64,000 nucleotides of DNA, taken from Gadus chalcogrammus (lineage: Eukaryota; Chordata; Actinopteri; Gadiformes; Gadidae). The stretch spans positions 6,495,585-6,559,584 of the forward strand of contig NC_079425.1 of the NCBI RefSeq assembly GCF_026213295.1, given 5' to 3'. Position numbers and translations under genes: made by a program. Positions 12,825 through 25,656 of the stretch are shown here, in pieces; within the stretch, counting starts at the first letter, position 1; the number at the start of each line of letters is the position of its first letter. The notes under the pieces are model-generated. The model was not told the DNA's origin, made no database searches, and worked only from the letters and a program-made list of their open reading frames with translations.

Positions 12825-13925
12825 GTAAACAAGCTAAATCAAAGCATGTTGGACAGAGGATAATCCATTACAAAACCCTGGCTCTAACTCACTCTGAACC
12901 AGTTAGATTTAAATAATTGCCAAATATTACAGCTGTTTCAACTGTCGCTGAAAAGTGGGGAAGTCATGGGTACCTGTTTGTGATTCTTGATGTTATCAAT
13001 CCGCCTCCGCCATATTATTTGTATTTGTGTTGTGGCAAATGCTCAATGACAGACTATATGAAACAGGACAAGCAGCCACAATATGCCTTTTATGCGTTGT
13101 CGCTGATTAGGAGCTAACGTAGGAAGAAGAGAGAGTTTAAATCACAGCTACCCTCCAATTGGTTTAGCGTCACACTTAATTTGCATAAAGTTGTAGACGC
13201 CAGGATCTCGCTGCAGGGCTTGTCGTCCACCTCTGCGGCTTGCTGATTCAGAGCAACATTGAACAATTCCAATTTAAGCCTGACTGTTGCTTTTTAAGTT
13301 ACAAGTTTTGCTCTTTCGGGGGGGCAAAACCAAGCCCTTTAAGGTTTAGTTCCCTTCGGTTCAGTGCAGTTCAGTTCTATTCATTCACATTGTAGTTGTT
13401 TCTCTCTGAAATGGCTTGGGTGTGATGAAAAGAGTTTTCTAAAAGATGTCTGGTTGCACTCTGTTGATGCTTCAGTCGTGGCATTATAAAGGTAATAAAA
13501 CATTCAGTGAGTAGAGAGCAAAGTGTCTGAAATACAGACACTCTAGCTTTATAAGCATTTACAGAGTTTTGGAGATGTTGTTTCCAAACATTGACCTTCA
13601 ACCCCAGTATTCAAACTGGACTCAAGTTGGGCTTAAAAAGACAGTCCATGACTATAGCAACTATTCTGTGGACGTTTGATGGGGGAGTTGCTGTTTGTTT
13701 GCAAGCTAAATAAGCGACAAAGGCCTGAAGAAAACAAAGATAGAAAGGAAAGATAGAACAGGGAAAATACAGCTGTACTAATTTAAATGTCCTATAAGAA
13801 ACATCAGCATCTGTTGTGATAATGAGGGATATGCAGACATATGATGGGATGCATTCTGACATTCTCTTGGACACATACACCCACCCATGTGTGATTGAGT
13901 TTGACTCGACCCTCCATCGTTTCAG
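12825..13925. other. 1.1-kb cadherin intron
   Basis: AT-rich sequence without recognised repeats or reading frames of note. The acceptor is TTTCAG at 13920-13925. Confidence 0.7.
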
Positions 13926-14092
13926 ATGTTCCAGAGTACTCTTTTGACGGGCGCGGTCACGTGCACTACCACCTGGTGACCCCGATGGCAGCCCGGAGGA
14001 CGTGGATTCAGGTTCTGATCCGAACCCGCAAGCACAGCAGCACCGTCGTCTCCCTCATCTCTAAGGATCAGAGCGAATACCTGCGCCTGGAG
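13926..14092 (+). CDS. Type III classical cadherin, exon E: start of laminin-G 2
   Basis: Exon of 167 bp. It starts with two bases completing the Asp codon and ends in phase 0 at a GTGAGC donor. The translation begins DVPEYSFDGRGHVHYHL, continues through TPMAARRTWIQVLIRTRK and ends SKDQSEYLRLE. 'SF.G.G...Y' followed by 'Q.LIRTR' is the N-terminal beta-strand pattern of a laminin-G domain, here the second one of the protein. A (GT)n begins about a dozen bases inside the following intron. Confidence 0.94.
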
Positions 14093-15230
14093 GTGAGCCA
14101 CGCGTGTGTGTGTGTGTGTGTGTCGTCCAAAAGTTGGTTGTGCCACCAGATATCAATGTGTTTGTAAACTTAAGCGGTATTGTGTTTTTAGTATTTAGTA
14201 TAGTGTTCTGCAAGATTCAGCTTGTGTGTAATTTAATTAAAGTGTCGGTGTCAAATGACATTAGCTGTAAATAAGATTTCCTGGAGCATTTGTTGCAGTC
14301 AAGTTAAAACTCACAAGAGAATTGTATTAATGTTTAATATCCATTATCCTCACTGCAAATGAACAAAAAGGAAAAGATTGGCACTGAAAAATAGTATATT
14401 GTTGCTTTTTAATTTAGATTTAATTAATTGGATGAAATATTGGAAAAATGAGATCATTTTTTTCTAACCCCACGGTGGAGTGTTGCTTTGCATGATTTCT
14501 TTGTGTTTCTGTTTTTCCATTTTGTTGTAAATTGTTTTTGAAGCATAGCTTTAAATTGTAACTTTAACATCATCCCCCATGACGATACATTTGCAATTTC
14601 TGGATTCATAACTTTAATAGCTAACACAACTTATTGAACCAACTAAACCTACCCCTAACACTTAACCCCTACCCCAGCCCCCATCTGCTCTATTGAGCCT
14701 GTTACTGGGCTGGGCTCCCTCTATGGTTATCTCTCGGGCCCTGACCCCTTAGGCCCTTGCCGGTCGTAGGGAGGGCCTGCTCTCTTGTAGCTTCTTCTGT
14801 TATAAATAATGAGTGGGAGTCTGTATCATGATGTACCTAGCTGGGTTTCGCACCTTCCTCCGACCGCCGCTGCTCGTGTTCTCCTCCGAGCTCAGACCTC
14901 TAAAGCAAGAAAGAAAGAAAACTAGAAGAAGAAGAATTCAACAATCCTGGAAAGACAAAACTTTTTTTTTCAACCAGTGAACCAGAGTAACTTTGAAGCA
15001 TACGTGAAGCCCCTGTTTCAGCTTGGATTACTACACTGAGATTAAAAATGATAATTAATGATAGTATAGTAAGGAAGTGCCTGTAATCCCCAAGAAGCAT
15101 AAAATTCCCATCGGTCACGGAGGAATTAAACGCTGCCCGAGATGGAGCCCCACCTTCCTCGATCAGCACACACCTCGCCGCCGGTGTTCCTTCTTAATGA
15201 TGTTGATGAGTATACCAAAAGACACTTTAA

Positions 15231-15722
15231 AGGGGACCTATTATGCTTTTTGACTTTTATGACCTATAAACGTTGTTATAATGATTGATAGTCATGTTTA
15301 ACCATACACAAAAAACGATGTAGATTTTCGGGAAACTCTTCCTCTCATCTGGGCGCTTTCCGCATTCTCTGTCAACGCTCGGTTTCGTCCTTCTCCGCCC
15401 CCTCGCCCCCCACCTGCCAACCCAACTCCGTTGTGATTGGTTACCTTCCTTGAAGCGCGCGCGCGGGCAGATTTGACCAGGCATATGGGGGCGCGGCAGG
15501 AGTGCCTCTACGTAGATGATTTCCCGGAAATGTGAACAAGTGAATCGCAAACGTTGTCCCGAGTGTTTAGCGCTCTGCACAGCCACCCCAGACTGTCAGC
15601 AGGGAATACGTCGAAATGCATGTACGTCATTATTTGACACTTTAGTATGGTTAAACATGACTATCAATCATTATAACAACGTTTATAGGTCATAAAAGTC
15701 GAAAAAGCATAATAGGTCCCCT
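15231..15722. mobile_element. MITE with about 78-bp terminal inverted repeats
   Basis: The left end AGGGGACCTATTATGC and the following roughly 78 bp are repeated as an almost exact reverse complement at 15645-15722, ending GCATAATAGGTCCCCT. The 336-bp centre is GC-richer (the GCGCGCGCGGGCAG region near 15455) and has no transposase. A non-autonomous DNA transposon is the best reading; the superfamily is not clear from the ends. Confidence 0.85.
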
Positions 15723-16517
15723 ATAAGCACAGCTGCGTTCAGAGTAGGGTAGAAAACACTCAACGAACGGTTGGCTGTATTCTAAGTTACGTTCTTATTT
15801 TAGTAACAGTGAGAACATTTTTGTAGAATACTTTGTTGATAATAATATAAAAAAAAATACTAGTTTTGAGAACTGAAAATATTTTGGGTTCACATTGGGT
15901 TCACTTTGGGTTAACAATAGCTGAATTGAATCACAAAACAACTTATCCTGACGTCATGCTATCTTTATGCAGTAATTTGCATTCCTGCATTTAACTTATG
16001 TTAATTCATGGTAAATTTATGTACCCTTAATGTTAAAGGTTATCCCTTAATTATAACACAATACTTAGAAGTGTCTCATGTGCTTTGGCTCATTTCAATT
16101 ATCTAATTTTTTTTTTTTTTTATAATCTTTGGCAGGTGAGGTAGTAATAGATAGTCGTTTGTTAACCCTGTGTTTTTTTTTCCACTTCATTTTGACTCTC
16201 GCCCCGATTCTCCAGTCCGCTCTCTTTCCCTTCATTCAGTCACGTCCCATTTGCTCAGACTCACTTACACGGCAGTAGAAGAAGAAGATCAGGTTTCAGG
16301 ACATAAAATTTACCAGTTTTTTCTCCATGGCCGCTTGATGAGAAATTGGACACTATGTTGCTGCTTCCTGTTAGCTTCATGCCTTGGAAAGAAACAAAGA
16401 GAAAAGAGAGTGTGGGGGGTCTTTTTCGCATCACTTGCTCAGACTGTTTGGTTTTAATCACAGGAAGAAATTAGTATGCGTTTCTCTTGACTGCCTGCAG
16501 ACTCACATAGCAAGGAG

Positions 16518-16570
<53 letters not shown>

Positions 16571-16910
16571 TGTCATGAGACTTGAATTCTAATAACCCAG
16601 CTTGGGAAAAAAGTGAAAACACATAGTAATTATTTTTGTTTTGTTGTTGTTGCTTTATTGTGCAGTTTGGGCTTTACACCGGAATCGGTTTGTGCTTTGA
16701 TTAGCAAGTACCCCTCGTTTCTGGATGTTATTCTGTGGGTGAAGGTGTCTGTCTGTGTGTCTTTATGTTTGTGTTTGTGTGTGTATGTCTGTGTGTGTGT
16801 TTGTCTGTGTCTGTGTGTCTGTGTGTGTGTAACTGGATCGTGTTTTTTAGACGTCTGTTACCCTAGAGCTTTGGCAGGTGGCTTTGGCAGAGATTCCATT
16901 ACCACTTCAC

Positions 16911-16913
16911 CCA

Positions 16914-16997
<84 letters not shown>

Positions 16998-17000
16998 CGT
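16911..17000. repeat. (ACGC)n tetranucleotide array
   Basis: About 22 uninterrupted ACGC units, CpG-bearing in an otherwise AT-rich intron. Confidence 0.97.
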
Positions 17001-18302
17001 ATACACACCAACTACAACACCAATAAATCTCAATCGCGCTCTCTCCCGATGCCTCGTCCCTTTCTGCATCATCCTGTCTTATCTCTCTTAGACACCTACG
17101 ACGTGTAGCCACCCTTCCCGCGTTTCTCTTTCTGTCTGTCTCCGCTGTCGGGGAAAACCTGGCATCTCTCATGTGTCCTTTTTATGGTTTGCTCCCCGAC
17201 TCACGTCTGTCTCCACCATCTCTGTTCCCACGGAGACGGCAACGTTGGAGGGATGCTGTGGAAAGACTCTAGTTTCCGATGAGCCTAACGTTACCTCAGT
17301 ATGGTGTTTGCGTGTGTGTGTGTTCAATGGGTTTAATGGTCGTAAGCATGAGGGAGGTTTGCTTTTACCGCCAAAGTAAAAGAGTAAAATTAATTCTTAT
17401 TATGGTAGAGATGGTAAATCATTTTTTTAACACATTTTATGTGTCATTTAAATGACGTTTGCTCCCTCCATGTTCTAAATTATTAACCAGGTTTGTCTCT
17501 CTCAGAGGCCTTTGGTTATGAGTCAACATTTTTTAAAGGAAACAAAGGAAGAAACTCTGTAATAAAATCACTCTATGGCAACTGCTCAAACCGGTCACAG
17601 TTATAACCTCAGCATGGGCCGATAATATATTTCTTATTTTTCTAGGCTTTTATTCCTTCCCTCTCATTCCTGTAGACACCCATGGCAACGTGAACAGCAT
17701 CATTGCCATTCAGTTCTCTCTTACCAATGCAGCCCTTCATGGAAACTGAACAAAGGATACTCCTTCCCTACCGTTCTCTCTCCCTCTCACGCCTCTGTCC
17801 CTCCCTCCCTATCGTCTGTAGCAGCACCCATAGCCTTGATAATACCACTGATACACATCTGGCGGCATCTGGCCCTGTTTCCCCACCACATCTGACATGC
17901 GGCTGTATCGGGGGGCTCCCTTGCAGTGAGATCCCCCAGCGTCTGGTTGTCCATGGGGGGGAGGGTTCAAAGGTTCTCATAGCGTTGTCCGGGGAGTTAA
18001 AGCTTCTAAGAGCATTTTGTTGAGAAGCAGTGCGTCTTAAAACCAGGCAGACTTTAAACTAGGCCAGGGTTACTATGCAACACTTGTTTATTCTGTGTGT
18101 GTTATTTCTTGTGTGTATGTTTCCCGGCTTGGTTTTCAATGTGGAGACGACGTGAGATCCGAGTCGCACAACTTTCTGCATCCTCCCAAACATTTTGTTT
18201 ACTTTGATCACACGCTAACTCGCTCACAAGCTCACTCTCTCACCTGCTCAATCACAATCACTTACTCTAAATTGCTCTTTAGAGTACCCTCCCTCAATCC
18301 AT

Positions 18303-18444
<142 letters not shown>

Positions 18445-18625
18445 GCTTACTTGGAGGAGGCATTAGAGGAAGATGGTCAGGCTGCAAGCGATTCTCGGTG
18501 GGACAATCAGAGGAAATGTAAATTGAAATAACAACCCCATTGACCCACCCCCCCTCGACTACTCAGCCCCCCAATAATGTCTCAGCGATGCGAGCACCTG
18601 CGCAATAACACAGACACACAGGCAG

Positions 18626-18674
18626 CGTTGAGCAATAGTGTCACTTCAAGTAGTGACACTATTGCTGTTCAACG
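18626..18674. repeat. Inverted repeat / hairpin
   Basis: AGCAATAGTGTCACT (18631-18645) is exactly complementary to 18652-18666 across a 6-nt loop. The pairing can extend outward through CGTTG/CAACG with a small bulge. Stem of 15-20 bp. Confidence 0.85.
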
Positions 18675-18997
18675 ACATTTCTCCGTAGTTTGATGTATTC
18701 TTTTTTGTCGTGGTTTTCCAAATCAAATTGCTTTTCAGTTGCTAAGCTCTTTTATTGATCAAGTAGCACAATGGCGTCCCCACTAGCTACATTTTCAGAG
18801 CATTGCGGAGGCTCAAGTGCAGCTAAGCTTTCTGATGCAGTCTGAAATCAATCTGAGAATCAGTACCCCCAAAACCCGGACGATAGACACAGGAAGACGT
18901 TGTTCCGTGTGCTGTGTCGATGGTAGCGGAAGGAAGCACTTCCGCATCAGGGTCACATCACGTCCCAATCATTGAGGGGATGCTAAGAGCATAGACA

Positions 18998-18998
<1 letters not shown>

Positions 18999-19072
<74 letters not shown>
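18999..19072. repeat. (AC)n microsatellite with satellite blocks
   Basis: Main block of about 37 units, followed by AGTT-punctuated short AC blocks to 19118. Confidence 0.96.
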
Positions 19073-19074
<2 letters not shown>

Positions 19075-20468
19075 ACACACACACACACACAGTTACACAC
19101 ACACACACAGTTACACACAGACCAGAGACACTCATTTGATGGAAGATGGCAGAGGAAATTGAACTTTTTCAGTCTGGCATGGCATGGTTCAAACTGGCGT
19201 TTGGTGTTGTGGATAAAACACAACACTTTAAATAACTAAGAGAAAAAGATAATGACTTTAAATTTAATATCACTTGAGTAACAACAAAATCTGAGTTGCC
19301 TTGCGAGGGGCAGTTTACATGTGTTACAAACACAATCGCGAGTAAAGTAGCCACGCATAATCAAAGAAAACAAATCCCTATAGGACATATGAGTCAGCAT
19401 GAAGATGTAACATGGATGATTACAAAAAATACAAGGTATATTTCGGAGGGCTGTTGAGGTCTAATGAGAGCGGCATGGATGTCCCTCTGAATGCGGTCCT
19501 TTGTTGACTGTGACAAGATAATGCTTACACTTCCTTTAAACCTCAATCAATTCCTCCTCCGAGTTGAGATCTCAGGTTACTGTTTAATAAATTACTTAAC
19601 AAACAATTTAACTGAACGTTTTTATCGGTGTATCTCCTTGACTGGTATATTGATTGAGTGATATTGATCCCTGAGATAGCATTGAGTATGCATGGTTGTT
19701 TAAAAAAAAAAGAGTAGCTTCTGCTTCTGATTCTGTTGCTTAGCTTGCTACATTTCCCTGGGGGGTTGCCTCTCTTTAGGGAAGCTTTAATGTAGAGTAA
19801 CTGGGAGCTAGGCTCACTACACTTTCAAAGTAGCCTGCCAACACTGCGGGTCTTCTGTACTTGAATTTGGTTGCCCAGTGACTAGATGGATTTCATTCCA
19901 AGTTTGAACAGACAACGGTCTGTTGTTGCCATCACCCACGCGCTGTTTCAATAGTGCAGACATCACTTCTTCCGTTTAACATGAATGTAGCATGTTTGTA
20001 TAGGCATAGGCTTGAACGTGAGGCATGTGCAATATTTAACTTATTAATGTTCCTTTGGAACTGAAATGCTACCTTGAAATGATACCGGCAGATGCACTAC
20101 AGATGGGTTTGATGATAGTGAAATAAGTTGAACAAATTAGTTCTGTTGAAGGATAACCCCTTGAGGTGGAACGTATTGAATGCTTTGAAACTCCATGAAA
20201 GTCCTAGAAAAAGGCAGAAGGAAAGCAACTGAATAAATGATGGTGGCATTTATAACACGTCTGTCTATGATCATACAGAATACATTTAAAATTATACAAT
20301 TGATACTTGGAAATATGTATATTTATATGGTATATATAAGGGATGGAGGAGTTATTGTTGAAAGAGTTATTGTTAATAGATATATAAAAGTGTGTACATG
20401 GTGTGCTGAATAATATATAATCAAATTAATGTATTTTACAAGGCCAAATCTTATAGACGCACACGCGC

Positions 20469-20511
<43 letters not shown>

Positions 20512-21961
20512 TCCCAGTGCTAACATCCCTACTTTGAAGCCTGTTGGGCGAATCTCATCCAAGACATATTTCAATTTCCCTGCGCGGAGCCGCGAGGCTA
20601 AATGCTAACTCAATTTTGCTGTTACAAAAAAAAGAGTTAATTGCAGGGTTAAAATGGTTTGATGTCCTTTGCCCTGCCATGTCCATCGCTTGTTATGTTT
20701 AATTCTGTGCCGGCCTTTCACCTCCCAGAGGTGCGTTTAACCATGTCATTCAGAACGGAGTTACCAAACAGATGTTTCATCACAATCCCTGAGAAATGAG
20801 GCGGTGAATCAACAGCGAGCTCCAACAGACAATCTTCTGCCCGAGACATTATCGAGCATTGTTTGCAATGACAAACTCGACCAAAAAAAGGAAGAACACA
20901 GATGCCTAAGCGCTCAGGACTGAACAACAGGGCCTCAGTCATTATACAGACAAAGACGAAAATTGAAATTAGGAAGGACAATACATGTCGGAGTGGAAGA
21001 ACCCGGAATGATGTTCTTAATGAGCTGTGTCAAATGGATAGGAGCCCGCAGTCTATTTGTTTTCAAGGTGAACACATCTGGGTCGTCCAGTTTTATTTGT
21101 GCGTGTGTGTTTTTACGTGTGCACATGATGTATATATTATATAAATGACATTGCAGAAGGGCACATGGAAGTTCAATGTATGTGAATAGTGACCTACCCA
21201 GCTCACAGAAATTGTCCCTTATTTAAGCTCTTGGCTGTTCTGCTGTTGTGGAGAACAGAATGCAACACTGATTGCATTACCAGTCAGCTATTGACATCAG
21301 TGGCTTAAGAAAACCAGTCTTTGCCCTGACCAGAGTTGGCTAGCGGCTTGTTCTAATTTCAAGCATCATTGCTACTCAGAGTTTCAAAAGTGACGTATTT
21401 TACTTGGAGCACATATCCATATAGATTAGACTAGAGTTGCCATCCAATGATCGATGAATAAGTGGGCTCATCTTTGAAACCTTTTTAGTTTTTATAAAAT
21501 TTTCTAACAATTGGCAGGTGTTGCAAATGCTTTTTCTAAGAGCAAATGCAACTGACGCTAAATGTTGGGCTAATGTGTGTGTGAGTGTGTACGTGCATGA
21601 GATTCTCTACCCCTGCCTTGTGTCCATATTCATCTTGGATTCACTGTCTCCTTCTAGAAATAGGCCGGCAAAGTAAATTTATGGATGTACGGATGGGTGG
21701 ACGTTATGAGCAATTTGGAAGCGATCATCAATTTCATGGTTATAGGACATTGGGCACACACAGAGGTCTCCGGCGTGGCTGGGGTTTGGCCAGTTCAATT
21801 CCTCGAGGATATTATTTTTAGTCAAGGTAGTGGAGGCACCACTGGGAAATGCTAACTGCTTTGCCTCCCCCCCCCATCCTCCTCTCCCCTTCCCTCCTCC
21901 CCCCTCCCCTCCTTCTCCCCTCCTCCTCCCCTCTCTTCCCCCTCTCTTCCCCCTGTGACAG

Positions 21962-22226
21962 ATCTTCCAGGGCCTGCTCTGCGTCGTGTACAACCTGGGA
22001 GACGGACACTACAACCTGACCCTGCCCGCGCATCGCCTTGACAACGGGGAGTGGCACGAGGTGTTGCTGGATCGCTACGACAACGAGATGACACTGCGGC
22101 TGGACGGCGGCGGGGGTCGGCGGGAGGTCACGGGGTCGCGGGGTCGCAGCCGGGAGATTGTGGTGGACACCACGGCGGTGACCGTCGGGAACTCCCTGCC
22201 TTCTAGCGGCAACAAGAGCTTTCAAG
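21962..22226 (+). CDS. Type III classical cadherin, exon F: core of laminin-G 2
   Basis: Exon of 265 bp, phase 0 at its start and one base left at its end (CAA G|GTAGGG). It encodes IFQGLLCVVYNLGDGHYNL, then LDNGEWHEVLLDRYDNEMTL and DTTAVTVGNSLPSSGNKSFQ. 'VVYNLGDG', 'L.NGEWHEV.L.R' and the closing segment are textbook laminin-G strands. NLT and NKS are potential N-glycosylation sites. A Gly/Arg-rich loop (GGGGRREV, then SRGRSRE) looks expanded and GC-rich. Two in-frame AGs exist (before ATC at 21962 and after TTCCAG at 21970); the first is favoured because it keeps IFQ, and use of the second would drop three residues. Confidence 0.93.
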
Positions 22227-22258
22227 GTAGGGCGGCACGCGCACGGTGGTAAAAGGGG

Positions 22259-22499
22259 TTAGGGGATGGTTTAGCACAGGAGGCAGACCAGGTTGACTTG
22301 TAACCGGAAGGGTGCCAGTTTGATCCCTGCACCCCCGAGCGTCGAGGTGTCCCTGAGCAAGACACCTAACCCTTACTGCTCACGACGGGCTGGCTTGTAG
22401 CATTGCATGGTTGACTCCGCCGTCATTGTGTTAATGTGTGTCTGAACCGTAAGTCGCTTTGGATCAAATGGACAGCTAAATGCCCTAAATGTAAATGTG
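22259..22499 (+). mobile_element. tRNA-derived SINE of common teleost type
   Basis: A tRNA-like head has a B-box-like stretch GCCAGTTTGATCCCTG. It is followed by the fish SINE core 'GTGTCCCTGAGCAAGACACC' and a tail 'GTCGCTTTGGATCAAATG' / 'CTAAATGCCCTAAATGTAAA'. The tail resembles the widespread CGCTTTGGATAAAAGCGTCTGCTAAATG 3' end. The element is oriented with the host gene and lies 32 bp downstream of the exon F donor. Confidence 0.8.
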
Positions 22500-22650
22500 A
22501 AAAGGGCAGGACCCTCGCCAGTGGCTACGGGATCTGGGTTTGATGCTTCATGCCCGAGCAAGATGCCCTACAGCCAATCGGTTCTTTAATGACCTGTCTC
22601 TGTATTCACTCTAAGCCTCTTTGGCTAAAAGTGTCAGCTAAATGATTATT
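22500..22650 (+). mobile_element. Second, diverged and truncated SINE copy
   Basis: Directly abuts the previous element. It carries a B-box-like GGGTTTGATGC, then CCCGAGCAAGATGCCCTA and a tail 'GCCTCTTTGGCTAAAAGTGT' / CAGCTAAATGATTATTATC. Same architecture, more decayed. Confidence 0.6.
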
Positions 22651-24129
22651 ATCAATTGATAATGATAATAACTGATTGAATTTGATACAGATCTCGATAC
22701 AGTCACCAAAAGCGCTTCACAAAGCTAGTTTGTGTGTGTGTGTGTGTGTGGGTGTGTGTGTGTGTGTGTGTTTGTGTTTGTCTGTGTGTGTGTGTGTGTA
22801 GGAGTTGAGTGGTATTACATCTCTATTGAATCCATTACGAATGTTTGGCCTTGATGGTCCATGTAACAAAGTCGTAGTAAATAGAAGAGTAGTGTTCTGT
22901 TGGTCAATATGTACATGCAAACAACGAAAACAAGGAGTTAAACTATCTATTCATACAATTGATTCTGATACTATAACCAAAGATACAATAGCATAGTTCA
23001 ATAAACCATGGCTTTATTGACCAAGACTTAGCATTTTTGTCCATATCCTTAGTGTTGAAAAGAATGCTGCAAACAAAGAGCTGTCCTTGCTGTCGGCTGG
23101 GTAGGCAGAGGTGCATTCTACCTTCTGAATAGCAGTTATATTATGCAGTTTTGACCTTGAACAGAAAAAAGGTATAACTTCAGGTTCTTCTGAAAAAGAT
23201 TTCCATTGTTCTCTTTTTTATTTTTTTTATTTTGTGAGTTACTTCCGATATATGACTGTTGTCAGCGGAGACGATGTTGCAAGGGGCGTAAGTTGTCAAG
23301 AAAAAAATGATTGTCTTGGGAGCGATCTTCAAAACCACAAATCAAACAATTGATGATTTGCCCATGTGCCACCGGAAGTACTTAGATTAAAAAGCGGATG
23401 GCAGTTTAATGGAACTTTGAATGGAGCATTGGAGTGTATTGTTAGCTTTGTATATTCAATATAACCTGCATTTCAATCTGCCGTCACCAAAATACGCTTT
23501 TGATAATTGAACTATCCTAAGTCTAATAAAAAAACTAAAAAAACAAGCATATCTTACAACAATTTATACAAATATTGTACGACTTGATGATCATGACTGC
23601 AAATAAACCCGTGCTAAATTGTTATTTTAATTACACAAAATGAAAATTAAAGATGGGTTACCCTTAACAAATATATAACAGGCTTGTAAATGCTATGGCC
23701 GTGAAACAGCAGATTAGAAGTACCCTTGGGGAGAGACACTAAGGGAAGGGTTTGTTTGTTTGCTTGGCTTCTCCAAAAAGTGTGCCATTGTGGGAGTTTG
23801 TATTGACAGCCATGGAAGGCACTGGGTTGATTTAGTGCCCTGCTGGCTTTTTCTGGCGCAGATAGTTATTTGTCTTTTTTGTGAGGGGTCTCTTTTGAAT
23901 GCTCAGAAAATGAATAGGACCGTCGTGTTCCTCCTATCGATTACCACTTGCTCTCAGCAAAGTTTGACCTCGCTGCTCTGAAAACGGTAGACTCTTTCTT
24001 ACCTCGTGTTGCGGCTTCAGCTGCAGGGGTCCGTTTTTTTTTAATGAAGTATTTTCTGATCTCTGAAAAGTTCGCAACCACAGATTTTGAAAATATTTGT
24101 ATTTATTTTTTGTAGTCATTTTTATCAAA

Positions 24130-24290
24130 AATGACAGAGGTCCAGACCTCTGTGCTCCTACAGATGGCTACGGGCATGTATCCAACCTCTTGCTCTTGGC
24201 TGTGGACAGGAGACCAAACCCAGTTACTTTTAGGCTGGTAGTCGTACCACTGCACCGACGGCACTTCCCCACACCAGGCTGGCGCTCTAA
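24130..24290 (-). mobile_element. Possible antisense tRNA-derived SINE fragment
   Basis: On the minus strand, GTCGGTGCAGTGGTACGACT followed by ACCAGCC and then GGGTTTGGTCTCC has the spacing of tRNA A and B boxes. A short palindrome (ACAGAGGTC/GACCTCTGT) lies at 24135-24154, near the end of the element. Family not identified. Confidence 0.4.
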
Positions 24291-25000
24291 CATCGCTATA
24301 AGCACGTGTTCCTATGGGAGGGGATATGTGTGGTGCCCGTTTAAGAGCTCAATCCAGTAGGGCTGATTTAATCGGGCATTACAGGTTTGAACGGTTTGTG
24401 TTATAAATCACCTGTGAGAGTTTAAAAGAGTCGTCCATGTGTAGTTCCTCAAACAGGAGAATAAACCCCACCAAAATCACGCATGGGTAAATGCTGAGCT
24501 AAGGATGGTAAATCATTGTGATTCGCTGAGGGGCACGCAGCGGCTGAAACAACCAATCACAGTTTTGACTATTTGTAAACTGCAGCTCGGGGGCAAGTGT
24601 TTAAAGTGCTTACTGATGGAAACAGAGATTGATATGGTTGAAAAAGAAGGGGATTTCAATGTATACGAAAACACCAATAGCCGTTCCTCGGACCATCAAA
24701 TGGGAAAATACTGTAGCGTAATAGCATTGTCCTTGCCTCAGGCTGACTTGATAAGCTATGTATGTTGGACAGCAATTCTAACCAGGTCCAATTTAAAGAG
24801 GTGCTTGGCAACTTTTACTTGTATTGCCCAATTGTTATCTGTCAGCTCCAAAACCAATTTTTTACATTCCTTCAACAAAATTGTTTTGTAAAAACATACT
24901 GTGCGTCAACACACAAATGGTGGTTTGGTCTGGCCATACTGTTGCAGCACTTTACTTCAGGAAATTATTTTAAATAGGCAATTTTTCCTCATAAGCTTAC

Positions 25001-25379
25001 CTGTCCAACAAGAATAATACCAGATCAGTGTCACTCTTTAAGCTCTTCAGCGACACCAACTCTCGCCATGGTTGTGGAACAGCACAGTTATGTATTCCAA
25101 TTTGGATGCACAACTTGCTCACTCCTATTCCCTCCTCTTCTCTTTGTGATGGAAGGTACTTGTTGGTCAGAATATATTTGATCCCTCCTTTAAGCATTTG
25201 ATTGGGAACCTTATGTATGAGATTGAAATCAGATATGAATACAACTGAACCAAAATAATCATACTGACTGGAATCTGGATACAAATTCTGTTCGGGAATA
25301 CCCACACACTTGACATAAAGAAGATGAAGCCAGCAACGCCAGACTTTCACAGCTTCAGGGGACATTCCAGGACCAAGAG
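25001..25379 (-). CDS. Unidentified exon-like open segment nested antisense in a cadherin intron
   Basis: On the minus strand a 379-bp segment is open throughout. It is preceded by a good acceptor (TTCTTCTCTTCCAG) and followed by a strong donor (CAG|GTAAGC). It would enter and leave with two bases of a codon and encodes about 125 residues. The translation begins LGPGMSPEAVKVWRCWLHLL and contains PEQNLYPDSSQYDYFGSVVF, KYLPSQREEEGIG and PQPWRELVSLKSLKS. It then ends DTDLVLFLLD. The composition is that of a folded protein, with no simple repeat. I do not recognise the family. It may be an exon of a nested minus-strand gene, a captured exon or pseudogene, or a transposon-encoded protein. No partner exon was found within the window. 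Confidence 0.35.
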
Positions 25380-25559
25380 CTGGAAGAGAAGAAAAATGAA
25401 CACAGAACAACAACCTTGTCCATTTCTACATCTAATGTGTCTCCCCAGGAGAACAGATATGTTAGACTGTCATACAGGCATGCACAAAGATTTAAGATTG
25501 CTTGTTGCTTGGGCTACAAGGACATTGTTATTATTTTCTTGTATGTCAACCACAAACAG

Positions 25560-25561
<2 letters not shown>

Positions 25562-25654
<93 letters not shown>
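25562..25654. repeat. (CA)n microsatellite
   Basis: About 46 uninterrupted CA units. Confidence 0.97.

Positions 25655-25656
<2 letters not shown>

Noticed and set aside
11683..12916. Long Leu/Ser/Pro-rich reading frames of 322 and 405 residues
   Set aside because: They are translations of the C/T minisatellite. Only the last 60 codons, in one frame and starting at 12644, are a real exon.
24505..24891. 128-residue plus-strand reading frame near the antisense exon-like segment
   Set aside because: No recognisable domain and no convincing splice sites; not supported as coding.
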